From Haloechinothrix sp033042135 (GTDB lineage: Bacteria > Actinomycetota > Actinomycetes > Mycobacteriales > Pseudonocardiaceae): DNA of 64,000 bases. Within the stretch, counting starts at the first letter, position 1. Each line of letters opens with the position of its first letter. The stretch covers positions 557,604 to 621,603 of the forward strand of contig NZ_WBXM01000001.1 of assembly GCF_033042135.1 (NCBI RefSeq), written 5' to 3'. The notes beneath the pieces are model-generated. The model did not search any database, was not told where the DNA came from, and saw nothing but the letters and a program-made list of their open reading frames with translations. The translations under genes were made by a program, and so were the position numbers. Positions 44,270-54,621 of the stretch are shown here, piece by piece.

Positions 44270-45165
44270 TCCCGAACGCGACACGGTTCACCAGGGGCGA
44301 GCTGAACGTGCTGCACCGTGCCGAGGACGCCACGCGCACCGCGAGCGCGCTCCGCCAGGTCGGCAGCACGATCGCACTGGTACCGACGATGGGTGCGCTG
44401 CACGAGGGGCACCTCGAGCTGGTGCGCCGAGCCGGTCGCATCCCGAACGCGGTGGTTGCGGTGTCGATCTTCGTGAATCCGCTGCAGTTCGGGCCGGGTG
44501 AAGACTACGAGACCTATCCACGACGGCTCGACGACGATTTGGAAGCGCTGCGGCGGGCCGGGGTGGAGCTGGTGTTCACCCCAGAGGTCACCGAGCTCTA
44601 CCCGGAAGGTGCCTCGGTCACCGTGGATCCGGGACCGCTGGGTGAGCAGCTGGAAGGGGAACACCGGCCGGGGCACTTCAGCGGGGTGCTGACCGTGGTC
44701 GCCAAGCTGTTCCAGGTGATGCGGCCGCATTACGCCCTGTTCGGGGAGAAGGACTACCAGCAGCTCGTGCTGATCAAGCGTATGGTGCGTGACCTGAACA
44801 TGGAACCCTCGGTGATCGGTGTTCCGACCGTGCGTGAGCGCGACGGGCTGGCACTGTCCTCCCGCAATAGCTACCTCGACGCCGAGCAGCGGGAGCAGGC
44901 GGTGGTGCTGTCGGCCGCGCTGACGGCGGGGGCGCACGCGGGGGTGCACGGCGCCGAGGCGGTGTACGAGGCCGCCCGCGCGACGCTGGCGGCCCAACCC
45001 GAGGTCGCGGTCGACTACCTGGAGCTGCGGGGGCCGGAACTGGAGCCCGCGCCCGCCGAGGGGAGCGCTCGGCTGCTCATCGCCGCCAGGGTGGGCAGCA
45101 CCCGACTGATCGACAACGTCGGTCTCGTGCTCGGTACCCCGCCGGACACCGACCCAGGAGGGTGA
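44266..45165 (+). CDS. panC: Pantoate-beta-alanine ligase
   Basis: A 299-residue enzyme forming pantothenate from pantoate, beta-alanine and ATP. The nucleotide-binding motif is PTMGALHEGHLELV; IFVNPLQFGPGEDY, LFGEKDYQQL and LSSRNSYLDAEQR complete the family pattern. It is coupled to the preceding gene by an ATGA overlap and followed after 3 bases by panD, which provides beta-alanine. Confidence 0.96.
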   Translation: MIPNATRFTRGELNVLHRAEDATRTASALRQVGSTIALVPTMGALHEGHLELVRRAGRIPNAVVAVSIFVNPLQFGPGEDYETYPRRLDDDLEALRRAGVELVFTPEVTELYPEGASVTVDPGPLGEQLEGEHRPGHFSGVLTVVAKLFQVMRPHYALFGEKDYQQLVLIKRMVRDLNMEPSVIGVPTVRERDGLALSSRNSYLDAEQREQAVVLSAALTAGAHAGVHGAEAVYEAARATLAAQPEVAVDYLELRGPELEPAPAEGSARLLIAARVGSTRLIDNVGLVLGTPPDTDPGG

Positions 45166-45168
45166 TTC

Positions 45169-45615
45169 ATGTACCGCACCATGCTGAAGTCCAAGATCCA
45201 CCGTGCCACCGTGACCCAGGCCGATCTGCACTATGTCGGGTCCGTCACCGTCGATGAGACGCTGATGCGCGAGGCCGACCTGCTGCCGGGCGAGCAGGTC
45301 ACGATCGTCGACATCACCAACGGCGCACGGCTGGAGACCTACGTGATCCCCGGTGAGGCCGATAGCGGGATCCTGGGCATCAACGGAGCAGCCGCGCACC
45401 TGGTTCACCCGGGTGACCTGGTGATCCTGCTGTCGTATGCGCAGCTGAGCAATGACGAGGCGGTCAGCTACGAGCCGCGGATCCTGTTCGTGGACGCCGA
45501 TAACCGTATCCAGCAATCGGGCGGTGACCCCGGGCACGCGCCGGAAGGTTCCGGGCTGGTCAGCGGGGCCGTGCCGGTGGAACGGCCAGCCACCCTCGCC
45601 AGGGCGGGCGGCTAG
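45169..45615 (+). CDS. panD: Aspartate 1-decarboxylase proenzyme
   Basis: A 148-residue pyruvoyl enzyme that makes beta-alanine from aspartate. The self-cleavage site G24-S25 is intact (YVGSVT), so Ser25 becomes the pyruvoyl group. NGARLETYVI and GDLVILLSYAQ are conserved. It starts after GGAGGGTGATTC, three bases from panC, and is followed by coaX. Confidence 0.96.
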   Translation: MYRTMLKSKIHRATVTQADLHYVGSVTVDETLMREADLLPGEQVTIVDITNGARLETYVIPGEADSGILGINGAAAHLVHPGDLVILLSYAQLSNDEAVSYEPRILFVDADNRIQQSGGDPGHAPEGSGLVSGAVPVERPATLARAGG

Positions 45616-45624
45616 GCGCCCGCG

Positions 45625-46419
45625 ATGCTGCTCACCGTCGATGTCGGCAACAGCAACATCGTCATCGGCCTCTACGGAGGCAAGGGGGATGCTGCCGAAC
45701 TCGTCGACGACTGGCGGATGCGGACCGAGCCGCACACCACCGCCGACGAGCTCGCGCTGACCATGCGCGGGTTGCTCGGCGAGCATGCCGGTGAGATCAC
45801 CGGGATCAGCGCGCTGTCCACGGTTCCGCCGGTGCTGCGGGAGCTGCGCGTGATGTTCGCGCGTTACTACGAGCTGATTCCCGCCGTGATCATCGAGCCG
45901 GGGGTGCGTACCGGTCTGCCGCTGCGCGTCGACAACCCAAGGGAGGTGGGTGCGGATCGGATCGCCAACGCGGTGGCCGCGTACCACCTGCACAGCGGCC
46001 CGTGCGTGGTGGTGGATTTCGGCACCTCGACGGTGGTCGACGCGGTGTCGGCCGCCGGGGAGTTCCTGGGTGGGGCGTTCGCTCCCGGGGTGGAGATCTC
46101 GCTGGACGCACTCGCCTCCCGTGCCTCTGCCCTGCGTGCCGTGGAGCTGGTGCCGCCTCGGTCGGTGATCGGCAAGACCACGGTGGAGTGCCTACAATCC
46201 GGCATTCTGTACGGTTTCGCCGGGCAGGTGGACGGCCTGGTGAACCGGATCATCCACGAGCTGCGCGAGGGGGGCATGGCCGGTGGATCAGAGGTGGCGG
46301 TGGTCGCCACCGGCGGATTGGCACCGTTGCTGGTGCACGAACTGGCGACCGTGACCGATCACCGGCCCGACCTGACCCTGATGGGGTTGCGGCTGGCATT
46401 CGAGCGAAACGCGCGCTAG
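45625..46419 (+). CDS. coaX: Type III pantothenate kinase
   Basis: A 264-residue ASKHA-fold kinase phosphorylating pantothenate in CoA synthesis. Phosphate-binding DVGNSNIVIGLY is at the N-terminus, then VVVDFGTSTVVDAV and GGAFAPGVEIS. It stands nine bases after panD and ends a pantothenate run. In mycobacteria lysS follows in this position; here a gap of 505 bases leads directly to lsr2. Confidence 0.94.
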   Translation: MLLTVDVGNSNIVIGLYGGKGDAAELVDDWRMRTEPHTTADELALTMRGLLGEHAGEITGISALSTVPPVLRELRVMFARYYELIPAVIIEPGVRTGLPLRVDNPREVGADRIANAVAAYHLHSGPCVVVDFGTSTVVDAVSAAGEFLGGAFAPGVEISLDALASRASALRAVELVPPRSVIGKTTVECLQSGILYGFAGQVDGLVNRIIHELREGGMAGGSEVAVVATGGLAPLLVHELATVTDHRPDLTLMGLRLAFERNAR

Positions 46420-46924
46420 CGCTGCTAGCGACCGTTCGTGATCCGCGTCCGGTATCCCATCATCAGGGTGGATTTTCTGTGGCAGCCCGCTCGGTGAAGG
46501 GCGCGGATTCTCCCGACTGATCCCGGGACAAGCCGCGCGCGGGCCCGCTCCGTGCCTGGTAAAGCGGCTGGTATTGTTACCGTCGCCGCCGGAACACGAC
46601 GCGAACCAGGCGATCCCGAGCCGGTGCAACCATTCGAGCGTGTTCGATAGGTGTATCGTGCTCAGCAGCTTCCCGGGTATGCCGGAATCGGGAAGAATCA
46701 CGGGGGTTGGGTGGTCGACCGATCGTTCTTGGGGTGGCACGTTCCGGGGAACCCCGCACATCATGACTAATAGTGGAGGCGGGGCCCGGTGTGTGACCCC
46801 GGATCGGATTTGCGATTAGAGTGGAATTAGAGTACTAATACGTGGCAGATGCAGTCGTTGCGATCCGGTAGGTTGGCATTGCACGTGTAGGAGCCGTAGA
46901 TCATTCTGGTGCTGGAGGAAACGA
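46420..46924. other. Intergenic region between coaX and lsr2, 505 bases
   Basis: No convincing gene is seen. A minus-strand open frame across 46288-46764 has unlikely composition and overlaps coaX. A short inverted repeat (CGCTAGC/GCTAGCG) follows the coaX stop. The right third is distinctly A/T richer and contains the probable lsr2 promoter. No remnant of lysS was recognised. Confidence 0.45.
46810..46841 (+). promoter_or_regulatory. Candidate housekeeping promoter of lsr2
   Basis: TTGCGA (46810-46815) with TACTAA (46833-46838) at 17 bases, in the A/T-rich patch about 85 bases upstream of the lsr2 start. The -10 match is only partial. Confidence 0.35.
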
Positions 46925-47272
46925 ATGGCGCAGAAGGTACTCGTATCGCTGATCGATGACTTGGACGGCGGGGAGGCCGAGGAGACGGTCGAGTTCGGTT
47001 TGGACGGTGTCACGTACCAGATCGACCTGTCCGCGGAGAATGCCGAGGAGCTCAGGGACGCGCTGGCGCAGTACATCGAACACGCCCGCCGCGCGGGTGG
47101 CAGGAAGAAGAGCTCGAGTAAGAGCGGCGGTGGACGCGCGAGCCGTAGCGCTTCGGTTGACAGGGAGCAGAACCAGGCGATTCGCGCGTGGGCGCGTAAG
47201 AACGGATATCAGGTATCCGATCGCGGTCGTATCCCGAGCGAGGTTGTCGACGCCTATCACAAGCGGAAGTGA
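46925..47272 (+). CDS. lsr2: Lsr2 nucleoid-associated xenogeneic silencer
   Basis: A 115-residue H-NS-like protein. Residues about 1-60 form the dimerisation domain (VLVSLIDDLDGGEAEETVEF), a lysine/serine linker follows, and the C-terminal DNA-binding domain has the AT-hook-like RGR in YQVSDRGRIPSEVVDAYHK. Lsr2 binds A/T-rich DNA in the minor groove and silences acquired genes. The A/T-rich leader at 51540-51720, 4.5 kb downstream, is the kind of sequence it would bind. ATG 46925 follows GGAGGAAACGA. Confidence 0.96.
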   Translation: MAQKVLVSLIDDLDGGEAEETVEFGLDGVTYQIDLSAENAEELRDALAQYIEHARRAGGRKKSSSKSGGGRASRSASVDREQNQAIRAWARKNGYQVSDRGRIPSEVVDAYHKRK

Positions 47273-47282
47273 GTGGTGGATG

Positions 47283-47337
47283 GCCACGTCGTGAGTGATC
47301 GATCGAGCTCGGGCCGTTCGATCACTCACGACGTGGC
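47283..47337. terminator. Bidirectional terminator, 20-base perfect inverted repeat
   Basis: Arms 47283-47302 and 47318-47337 are exact reverse complements with a 15-base loop, between the convergent lsr2 and FhuF-like genes. The right arm overlaps the last codons of the FhuF-like gene. Confidence 0.78.
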
Positions 47338-48179
47338 GGAACCACTCTGGGACAGGTGGCGCATTCTCCCTTGCCGTCGGCGAGCAGGTAGTGGAAGCAG
47401 CACGATTCTTTGCGGCGCGTCCACTCGGTATGACTGTTACTCCCGGAAGCCTGTCGTAGGGTCGACGCCGAGGTGAACGGCGCGGACTTTTCCGGAAGGA
47501 GCAATGCGGCGTCGGCCACTCCCGCGGCCTCGTCGCCCGCGTGCTTTCCGGCGCGCCACATACTGATGTCGAGCGCGTCGGTGACCGCACCCCACAGATT
47601 GCGACTGCCGAATCGCACAGCAGGTCGGTACGTGCGCACGAATTCTGCCCCGTGCGCGGCATAGCGGGCGCGTAGTAGCGCGGCCAGCCTGTGCTCGCAG
47701 TCCACCACGGTGGCCGCGGGATCGCCCGCCGCCGGATCATCCGGCAGGCAGGCGAAGGCGGCACTGTGCAGGGTGATCGTCTCGGGCGCCGGTTTGCCGT
47801 CGGCGGCGAGACGGAACGACAGGTCCGCGGGGCGCAGCCACGGCACCCGCCGGTCGTGGTGGAACAGCAGCGCCCCTGCCAACGCGGGCACGTTCAGATA
47901 CCAGGAGCGGACGTGGGCCGCGACGGTGCGTTCGGGTGCCTCGCCGTACTCCTGCTGCAACCACCGGGCGGTGATCGCGTGCCAGCCTGCCAAACCCTCG
48001 GCGAGGATCCCGGCGCAGTGGTGCCGGTCCTGCCGCCGCATCGGTCGCCGCGATGGTTCCGGCGTGCCGGCGCCGAGCTCGATCGTGACCAGCTCCTGGC
48101 GCTGGTTGATCCGGGTGAGGGAATCGGACAGGGCGGGTGTGGCGCGTGGGGCGTCACGGAGTGATGTCCGTGCGCGCAT
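47322..48179 (-). CDS. FhuF-like ferric iron reductase, (2Fe-2S)-binding
   Basis: A 285-residue protein related to FhuF siderophore-iron reductases. The C-terminal cluster motif is complete: CC, ten residues, C, two residues, C (KESCCFHYLL then CATCPR). The central part holds the usual SWYLNVPALAGALLFHH. ATG 48179 is preferred because GGAGGTC lies just upstream; a longer open frame would run through the iron box. It would release iron from ferric siderophores in the cytoplasm. A DtxR/IdeR box 29 bases upstream predicts repression when iron is plentiful. Confidence 0.87.
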   Translation of the reverse strand: MRARTSLRDAPRATPALSDSLTRINQRQELVTIELGAGTPEPSRRPMRRQDRHHCAGILAEGLAGWHAITARWLQQEYGEAPERTVAAHVRSWYLNVPALAGALLFHHDRRVPWLRPADLSFRLAADGKPAPETITLHSAAFACLPDDPAAGDPAATVVDCEHRLAALLRARYAAHGAEFVRTYRPAVRFGSRNLWGAVTDALDISMWRAGKHAGDEAAGVADAALLLPEKSAPFTSASTLRQASGSNSHTEWTRRKESCCFHYLLADGKGECATCPRVVPPRRE

Positions 48180-48741
48180 CGCGACCTCCGCTGCTCCGTT
48201 CGGGTGCTTAGGTATGCCTAACTTTATCGTGTCTGTGTCGATCGTGCAGATGTCGTACGTCACTTCGGTGGCTGTGCTGGCCGGTATATGCCTGCGCCGG
48301 TCGGAGCCGAGACGAGCGAACGGCCGCTAACCTCCGTGTTCGCGCTCGGCGGACAGCTGTCCGCTTCGGGAATCCCGGGCGTAGGCTGCCACGTTGTCAG
48401 GGTGTGACCAGCAAGTTTTCGTGCCGCTAGCGGGACGTCGCCTGCGGGCGGTCATCCAGCCGCGCCCGTGGGCGTCAGCGGCCCGTGTCCGCGGGTATGC
48501 GTTGCGGGCACGGTCGTGGTGAAGTGGTTCGAGGCCGCCGACCAGCCCGGCGGCGGGCAACGCGGTCGACGGCGGTCGACGGCAGGTAAGTGAGACGGTC
48601 CGTTCGAAGGTGGAATTCGGCTGTAGTGGGTGCCCAGGGAGCAGGGGATGACTACTACAGTGGTCCGTACGGTGCTGAAAAGGCCACGTCCACCGGCGTG
48701 GCTGCCTCATCACCGCCGACGCAGCAGTCGAGGGAGTGGGA
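48180..48741. other. Intergenic region between the FhuF-like gene and clpC, 562 bases
   Basis: The left end holds the iron box. A near palindrome GTTCGC-N5-GCGGAC at 48338-48354 resembles ClgR-type operators of clp genes but lies 390 bases from clpC, so it is only a suggestion. No gene was recognised; the clpC promoter could not be placed. Confidence 0.4.
48208..48226. promoter_or_regulatory. DtxR/IdeR iron box
   Basis: TTAGGTATGCCTAACTTTA matches the 19-base IdeR/DtxR consensus (TTAGGTTAGSCTAACCTAA) at 15 positions, with the left half and the central CTAAC intact. It lies 29 bases upstream of the FhuF-like start codon. Confidence 0.72.
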
Positions 48742-51309
<2,568 letters not shown>

Positions 51310-51319
51310 GTTGTCGACC

Positions 51320-51359
51320 ATACCAAGGGCCGGCCCTGAAAGGGGCCGGCCCTTGGTAT
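51320..51359 (+). terminator. clpC terminator, 17-base perfect hairpin
   Basis: Arms 51320-51336 and 51343-51359 are exact reverse complements with a 6-base loop (TGAAAG), 10 bases after the clpC stop. Confidence 0.85.
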
Positions 51360-51643
51360 GCGGGTCGGCTGCCGACCGGGAAACTGGGAACCATCTCCAC
51401 TGAACCATCGTGGTGTATCTGCCGACATTCGCATAAGGAACCCCGAGCAAGTGCCGATATTAGGGGATCGGCAAGCTTTCTGCTGTAGTGCAGCAGTGCC
51501 TGACCACGTTACGCAGCTGCTCCGTTTGACGTACACGTTTAGTTCTATTTTTTGAGTTGTGTGACTTGGTTGCTATTGGTAGTGTTTTTTGTGACTGGGA
51601 TGGCCTAAGTTTCATCTGGGGGTGAGCTTCCGCTCGTATTCGA

Positions 51644-51665
51644 TCTCATTTATGAGAGATTTTTT
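51644..51665 (+). terminator. Hairpin plus T-run in the cassette leader (attenuator or terminator)
   Basis: TCTCAT (51644-51649) pairs with ATGAGA (51652-51657), followed two bases later by six T and, after a G, four or more T. It lies 60 bases upstream of the first cassette start codon, so it could act as an attenuator in the leader transcript. The stem is short. Confidence 0.4.
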
Positions 51666-51724
51666 GTTTTCCCGTATTGCTACAGGGAATCGATATTATG
51701 TTTGACTGGGGAAGGAGTCTTGGT

Positions 51725-52230
51725 ATGCCTCGTGTACGTCGTACTGTCGCGGCCATGGCAGCATGTACAGGTCTCTAGCGTTGCCGGGAGCCGCAGCGGC
51801 TCAGGAGAGCGCACTCGATGGCCCGGATGGGGTTGAGCCGCTCGCAAGTGACAGCAACAGCTCGCCCTTCACCAATAGTGCTGCGCTGAATGCGAACATC
51901 TGGACGGAGAGCGCAGTGTCGCGAAGTCGGGATTATAATACGTCCGCTGTCATTGAAGGTGGGCACTCCCCTGTTTCGGGGTCGGATTGGGTTCGGAACA
52001 CCACCACGATCGATGGCTACGGGCTCGGTGCGAGTGTGGACGCGTTCGGTGACAGTGGTTCCAGTGTGAGTACCACTTGGACCAACAGCGGTGGCCAGCG
52101 AGGCTCGTACTTGTCTGGTAACTTCTCTGTAAATTGGCGCACAGTATGGACGGAGAATACAGTGACAGCGGCTGCGTTTTATAATGGGCAAACAGTTACG
52201 GTAAATGCGAACACAACGTCACTTTTCTGA
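51725..52230 (+). pseudogene. Small secreted protein, apparent one-base frameshift in the signal peptide
   Basis: I do not recognise the family. ATG 51725 has a good ribosome site (GGAAGGAG) and encodes a typical signal peptide start (MPRVRRTVAAMAACTGL) but meets TAG at 51776. The adjacent frame continues exactly where the signal peptide should (ALPGAAAAQES) and runs to TGA 52230. One missing base near 51773-51776 would restore about 168 residues. The mature part of about 135 residues is rich in S, T, N, G and aromatic residues (WTNSGGQRGSYLSGNFSVNW), suggesting a beta-sandwich without cysteines. A separate start at ATG 51763 is possible but has no ribosome site and too short a signal. It heads an ABC-transporter cassette. 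Confidence 0.6.
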
Positions 52231-52248
52231 TAAGGTCTTTGATCTTAC

Positions 52249-53918
52249 GTGAGTGTGTCGGCTGAGAAGTCGGCGGGTGGTCGCCCCTGGCTGGGGCGGC
52301 CACCCGCCCGGTACGGCTCACCCTTGGTGTTGATCGTGTTGTTGGTCGGCTTCCTGCTGATCGATCCGTTGCGATGGTGGTGGCGGGAGCTACCGTTAGA
52401 TGCAGCACAACAAGAGTTGGCCGAGGACCTGCTGTCGTTACGGGATTCCGCCGGGCTGTACAAGCATCCTGCGGCTGACGGGGTGGGGGTGCCTCGTTCG
52501 AGGCCAGCACGTACGTCTTCGAGGTACTGGCTGAGGTCGGCGAATTGCCGGAGTCAGGTTCGATCGACCGCCTCGATGAGCTCGCGAGCCAGGTTGTGGC
52601 GGAAGAGCCGGTGTGGGGGCAGTGGTGGGTGGCGCAGACCCTGCGGCACTGGCCGGACGCGCGGGATCTACTGCGACAGCACGTGGACATGTCGGCGATG
52701 CGGCTGGATCGGGACGATTCGCAACGCTGGATAGCGGAGGTCGCCGCGATGCTCGAGGTAGCCCAGCTCGCGGACGTCCCGCTGGCCGCCGAGCGTCGGC
52801 AGCGGTTGCTCGACGAACTGCCTCAGCGGGTTGACGAGGTGTCTCGTCCTTACGCACAGTGCCGAGCACTGGATGCCGCGGCGATCCTGGACGACGGCCG
52901 CGACTGGACCACGGGGATCGAGGTGCCGCCCGTGCCGGAGGTGCATGATCTGTCGAGCATGATGAACTTGTACGGAGCACTGTGCGTGGAGCGGCACGTG
53001 ACCGGGCAAGTGGCTCCCACGCGTGCTGCGGACGCCCGGCAGCTCGTTAGCCCTGTGTTGGATGATCCGGCCGACTTGGATGACCCGCTCGTCGGGTTCG
53101 CCTCGCGTGTGTGGCTCGAAGCGTCAGGGGATACTGCCGCGTTGTCCGGTCTGGTTGGGCAGAGTGCTGATCGGATCGATGACGAATCCGGACTGCTCAG
53201 GAAGCGAGTCCATGCGTTCGGTACGTTGCGGACCACCTACCTCGTGGCATGGCTCGCTTCCTACGCACAGGCGGCTGAGGAAATTCTCGGACCGGAAACC
53301 CGCGAGGCGGTGCGTGAAGAGATCAACGAGGCACGGCGCCGGGGTGCGGACCTCGATGTCGCCTACGGTGCGACGACACTGCTTCAGGTTGACGACGTCG
53401 ACGACGAGCTCCGCGCGGAGGCCTCCGCGACATTGCGCCGGAAGTTGGAGGGACCGCTGTTCCGTGAGCAGCTCGACTCGGTGTGGATGCTGGTCAATAT
53501 GCTACAGCAGCTGGGCGGCGAGGTGCCGCAGTTACACGTCCCTGAGCCGTTTCCGGTACGCGATGACGAGGATCGCTACCAGGCATGGACGTTACTCGGC
53601 CTACGACCCTTCGTTGCGCAGGAAAAGCAGGAACGGATTACGGAGTACTATCGAGATTTGCTGGACGATACCCCTGACCTGTTGCGAGCCGGGTACGAGG
53701 AGCTCACCCTTCGTGAGCTCCTTGCTGGGGTCGCTGCGATCGCTGGAGACCTACCGCAATCCGAATACAATGCGCTACTGGATGACGCCTATACATGGAC
53801 GACGGAGCTGCGTGGCTGCCAGGGATTTACCCGGCTGTACCGGCCTGATCGCGGGACATCGGAGTGTGGCCTGGCGACTACTGCCTTGGTGATCCGTGAA
53901 GGGTTGGACCATAGATGA
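52249..53918 (+). pseudogene. Membrane-anchored helical-repeat protein, apparent one-base frameshift
   Basis: An unrecognised protein of about 556 residues if one frameshift is repaired. From GTG 52249 the N-terminus has a basic segment and one membrane helix (SPLVLIVLLVGFLLIDPLRW), then DSAGLYKHPAADGVG. In the G5 run at 52485-52489 the reading frame shifts by one: the next frame supplies GASFEASTYVFEVLAEVGEL and continues unbroken to 53918. The large domain is all-helical and looks repetitive (DSAGLY at the start, RGTSECGLATTALVIRE at the end), reminiscent of alpha/alpha-barrel folds such as prenyltransferase or LanC-like toroids. The positive-inside rule puts this domain outside the cell. 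It overlaps the ATPase gene by ATGA. The deletion in a homopolymer could be a sequencing error. Confidence 0.6.
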
Positions 53919-54616
53919 CAACAGCTGGAAGCGAGTCTCAGCTCGCACCCGATCCGGGCGTCCAGTTGAGCGGCATCACGAAGTCGTTTCCCGGGTGTTC
54001 GGTGCTTAGGGATGTCTCGTTGACTGCCGATCGGGGCGAGGTGTTGTGGATTCGAGGAGCATCCGGGGCGGGTAAGTCCACGTTGCTCGGTATCATCGGT
54101 CTGCTCATACGCCCGGATGCTGGCCAGGTGTGGTTGGCGGGACAGCGTGCAGATCTGCGGTCGAATCCGCATGCCGCGCGGCTCCGGGCTCGGTTGCTCG
54201 GATTCGTCTTTCAACACCATCACCTGCTCTCAGCGTTGACCGCACAGGAGAACGTGCTCATCGCGGGGCACGGAGCGCGACAGTCGATCCGCAATCGGGC
54301 TGCGGATCTGTTGGAGGAGTTCGCGGTCGCGGATCGGGGCGATGCACGTGCCGAAGAGCTCTCCGGCGGGGAGCGCCAGCGGGTTGGTTTGGCTCGTGCG
54401 TTGATCAATGACCCGCCGGTCGTGCTCGCCGATGAGCCAATCTCGGGACTCGACGAGACGGCAGCTCGTAAGGTGCTCGATACGTTTTCCAGCGTCGCAC
54501 GCTCCGGTCGGACCGTAGTGATCGCTTCACATGACGCTGCTGTTGGGCGCGTAGCAGACCGCGTCGCTTATCTCGATGCTGGACGTCTGACGACGAGCGC
54601 GGAGGAGGTGCGTTAG
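53915..54616 (+). CDS. ABC transporter ATPase, LolD/MacB type
   Basis: A 233-residue ATPase with all motifs: Walker A GASGAGKST, Q-loop FVFQHHHLL, signature LSGGERQR, Walker B VVLADEP and the H-loop SHD. The FQHHHLL segment is typical of the MacB/LolD/FtsE subfamily, which couples to permeases with large extracytoplasmic domains, as encoded next. It overlaps the preceding gene by 4 bases. It likely powers mechanotransmission or export of the cassette's small secreted protein; that is inference. Confidence 0.9.
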   Translation: MTTAGSESQLAPDPGVQLSGITKSFPGCSVLRDVSLTADRGEVLWIRGASGAGKSTLLGIIGLLIRPDAGQVWLAGQRADLRSNPHAARLRARLLGFVFQHHHLLSALTAQENVLIAGHGARQSIRNRAADLLEEFAVADRGDARAEELSGGERQRVGLARALINDPPVVLADEPISGLDETAARKVLDTFSSVARSGRTVVIASHDAAVGRVADRVAYLDAGRLTTSAEEVR

Positions 54617-54621
54617 AGATC

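Larger units (their letters stand above)
51310..51724. other. A/T-rich leader region before the accessory cassette, 415 bases
   Basis: After the clpC terminator the composition drops sharply: 51540-51720 has many runs of T and little of the G/C third-base pattern. No gene was recognised. It ends in a GGGGAAGGAG ribosome site for the ATG at 51725. It contains a hairpin followed by a T-run at 51644-51665. The region is a likely Lsr2 target and probable horizontally acquired control region. Confidence 0.5.

Noticed and set aside
46288..46764. Minus-strand open frame between coaX and lsr2
   Set aside because: It overlaps the end of coaX, has no ribosome site and shows an unlikely amino-acid composition.
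48338..48354. Possible ClgR operator upstream of clpC
   Set aside because: It is an imperfect palindrome almost 390 bases from the start codon; too weak to annotate as a site.
51725..52230. Lactococcin 972 bacteriocin as identity of the small secreted protein
   Set aside because: Gene neighbourhood is similar (small exported protein plus ABC transporter), but the characteristic Trp/Tyr/His pattern of that family is absent.
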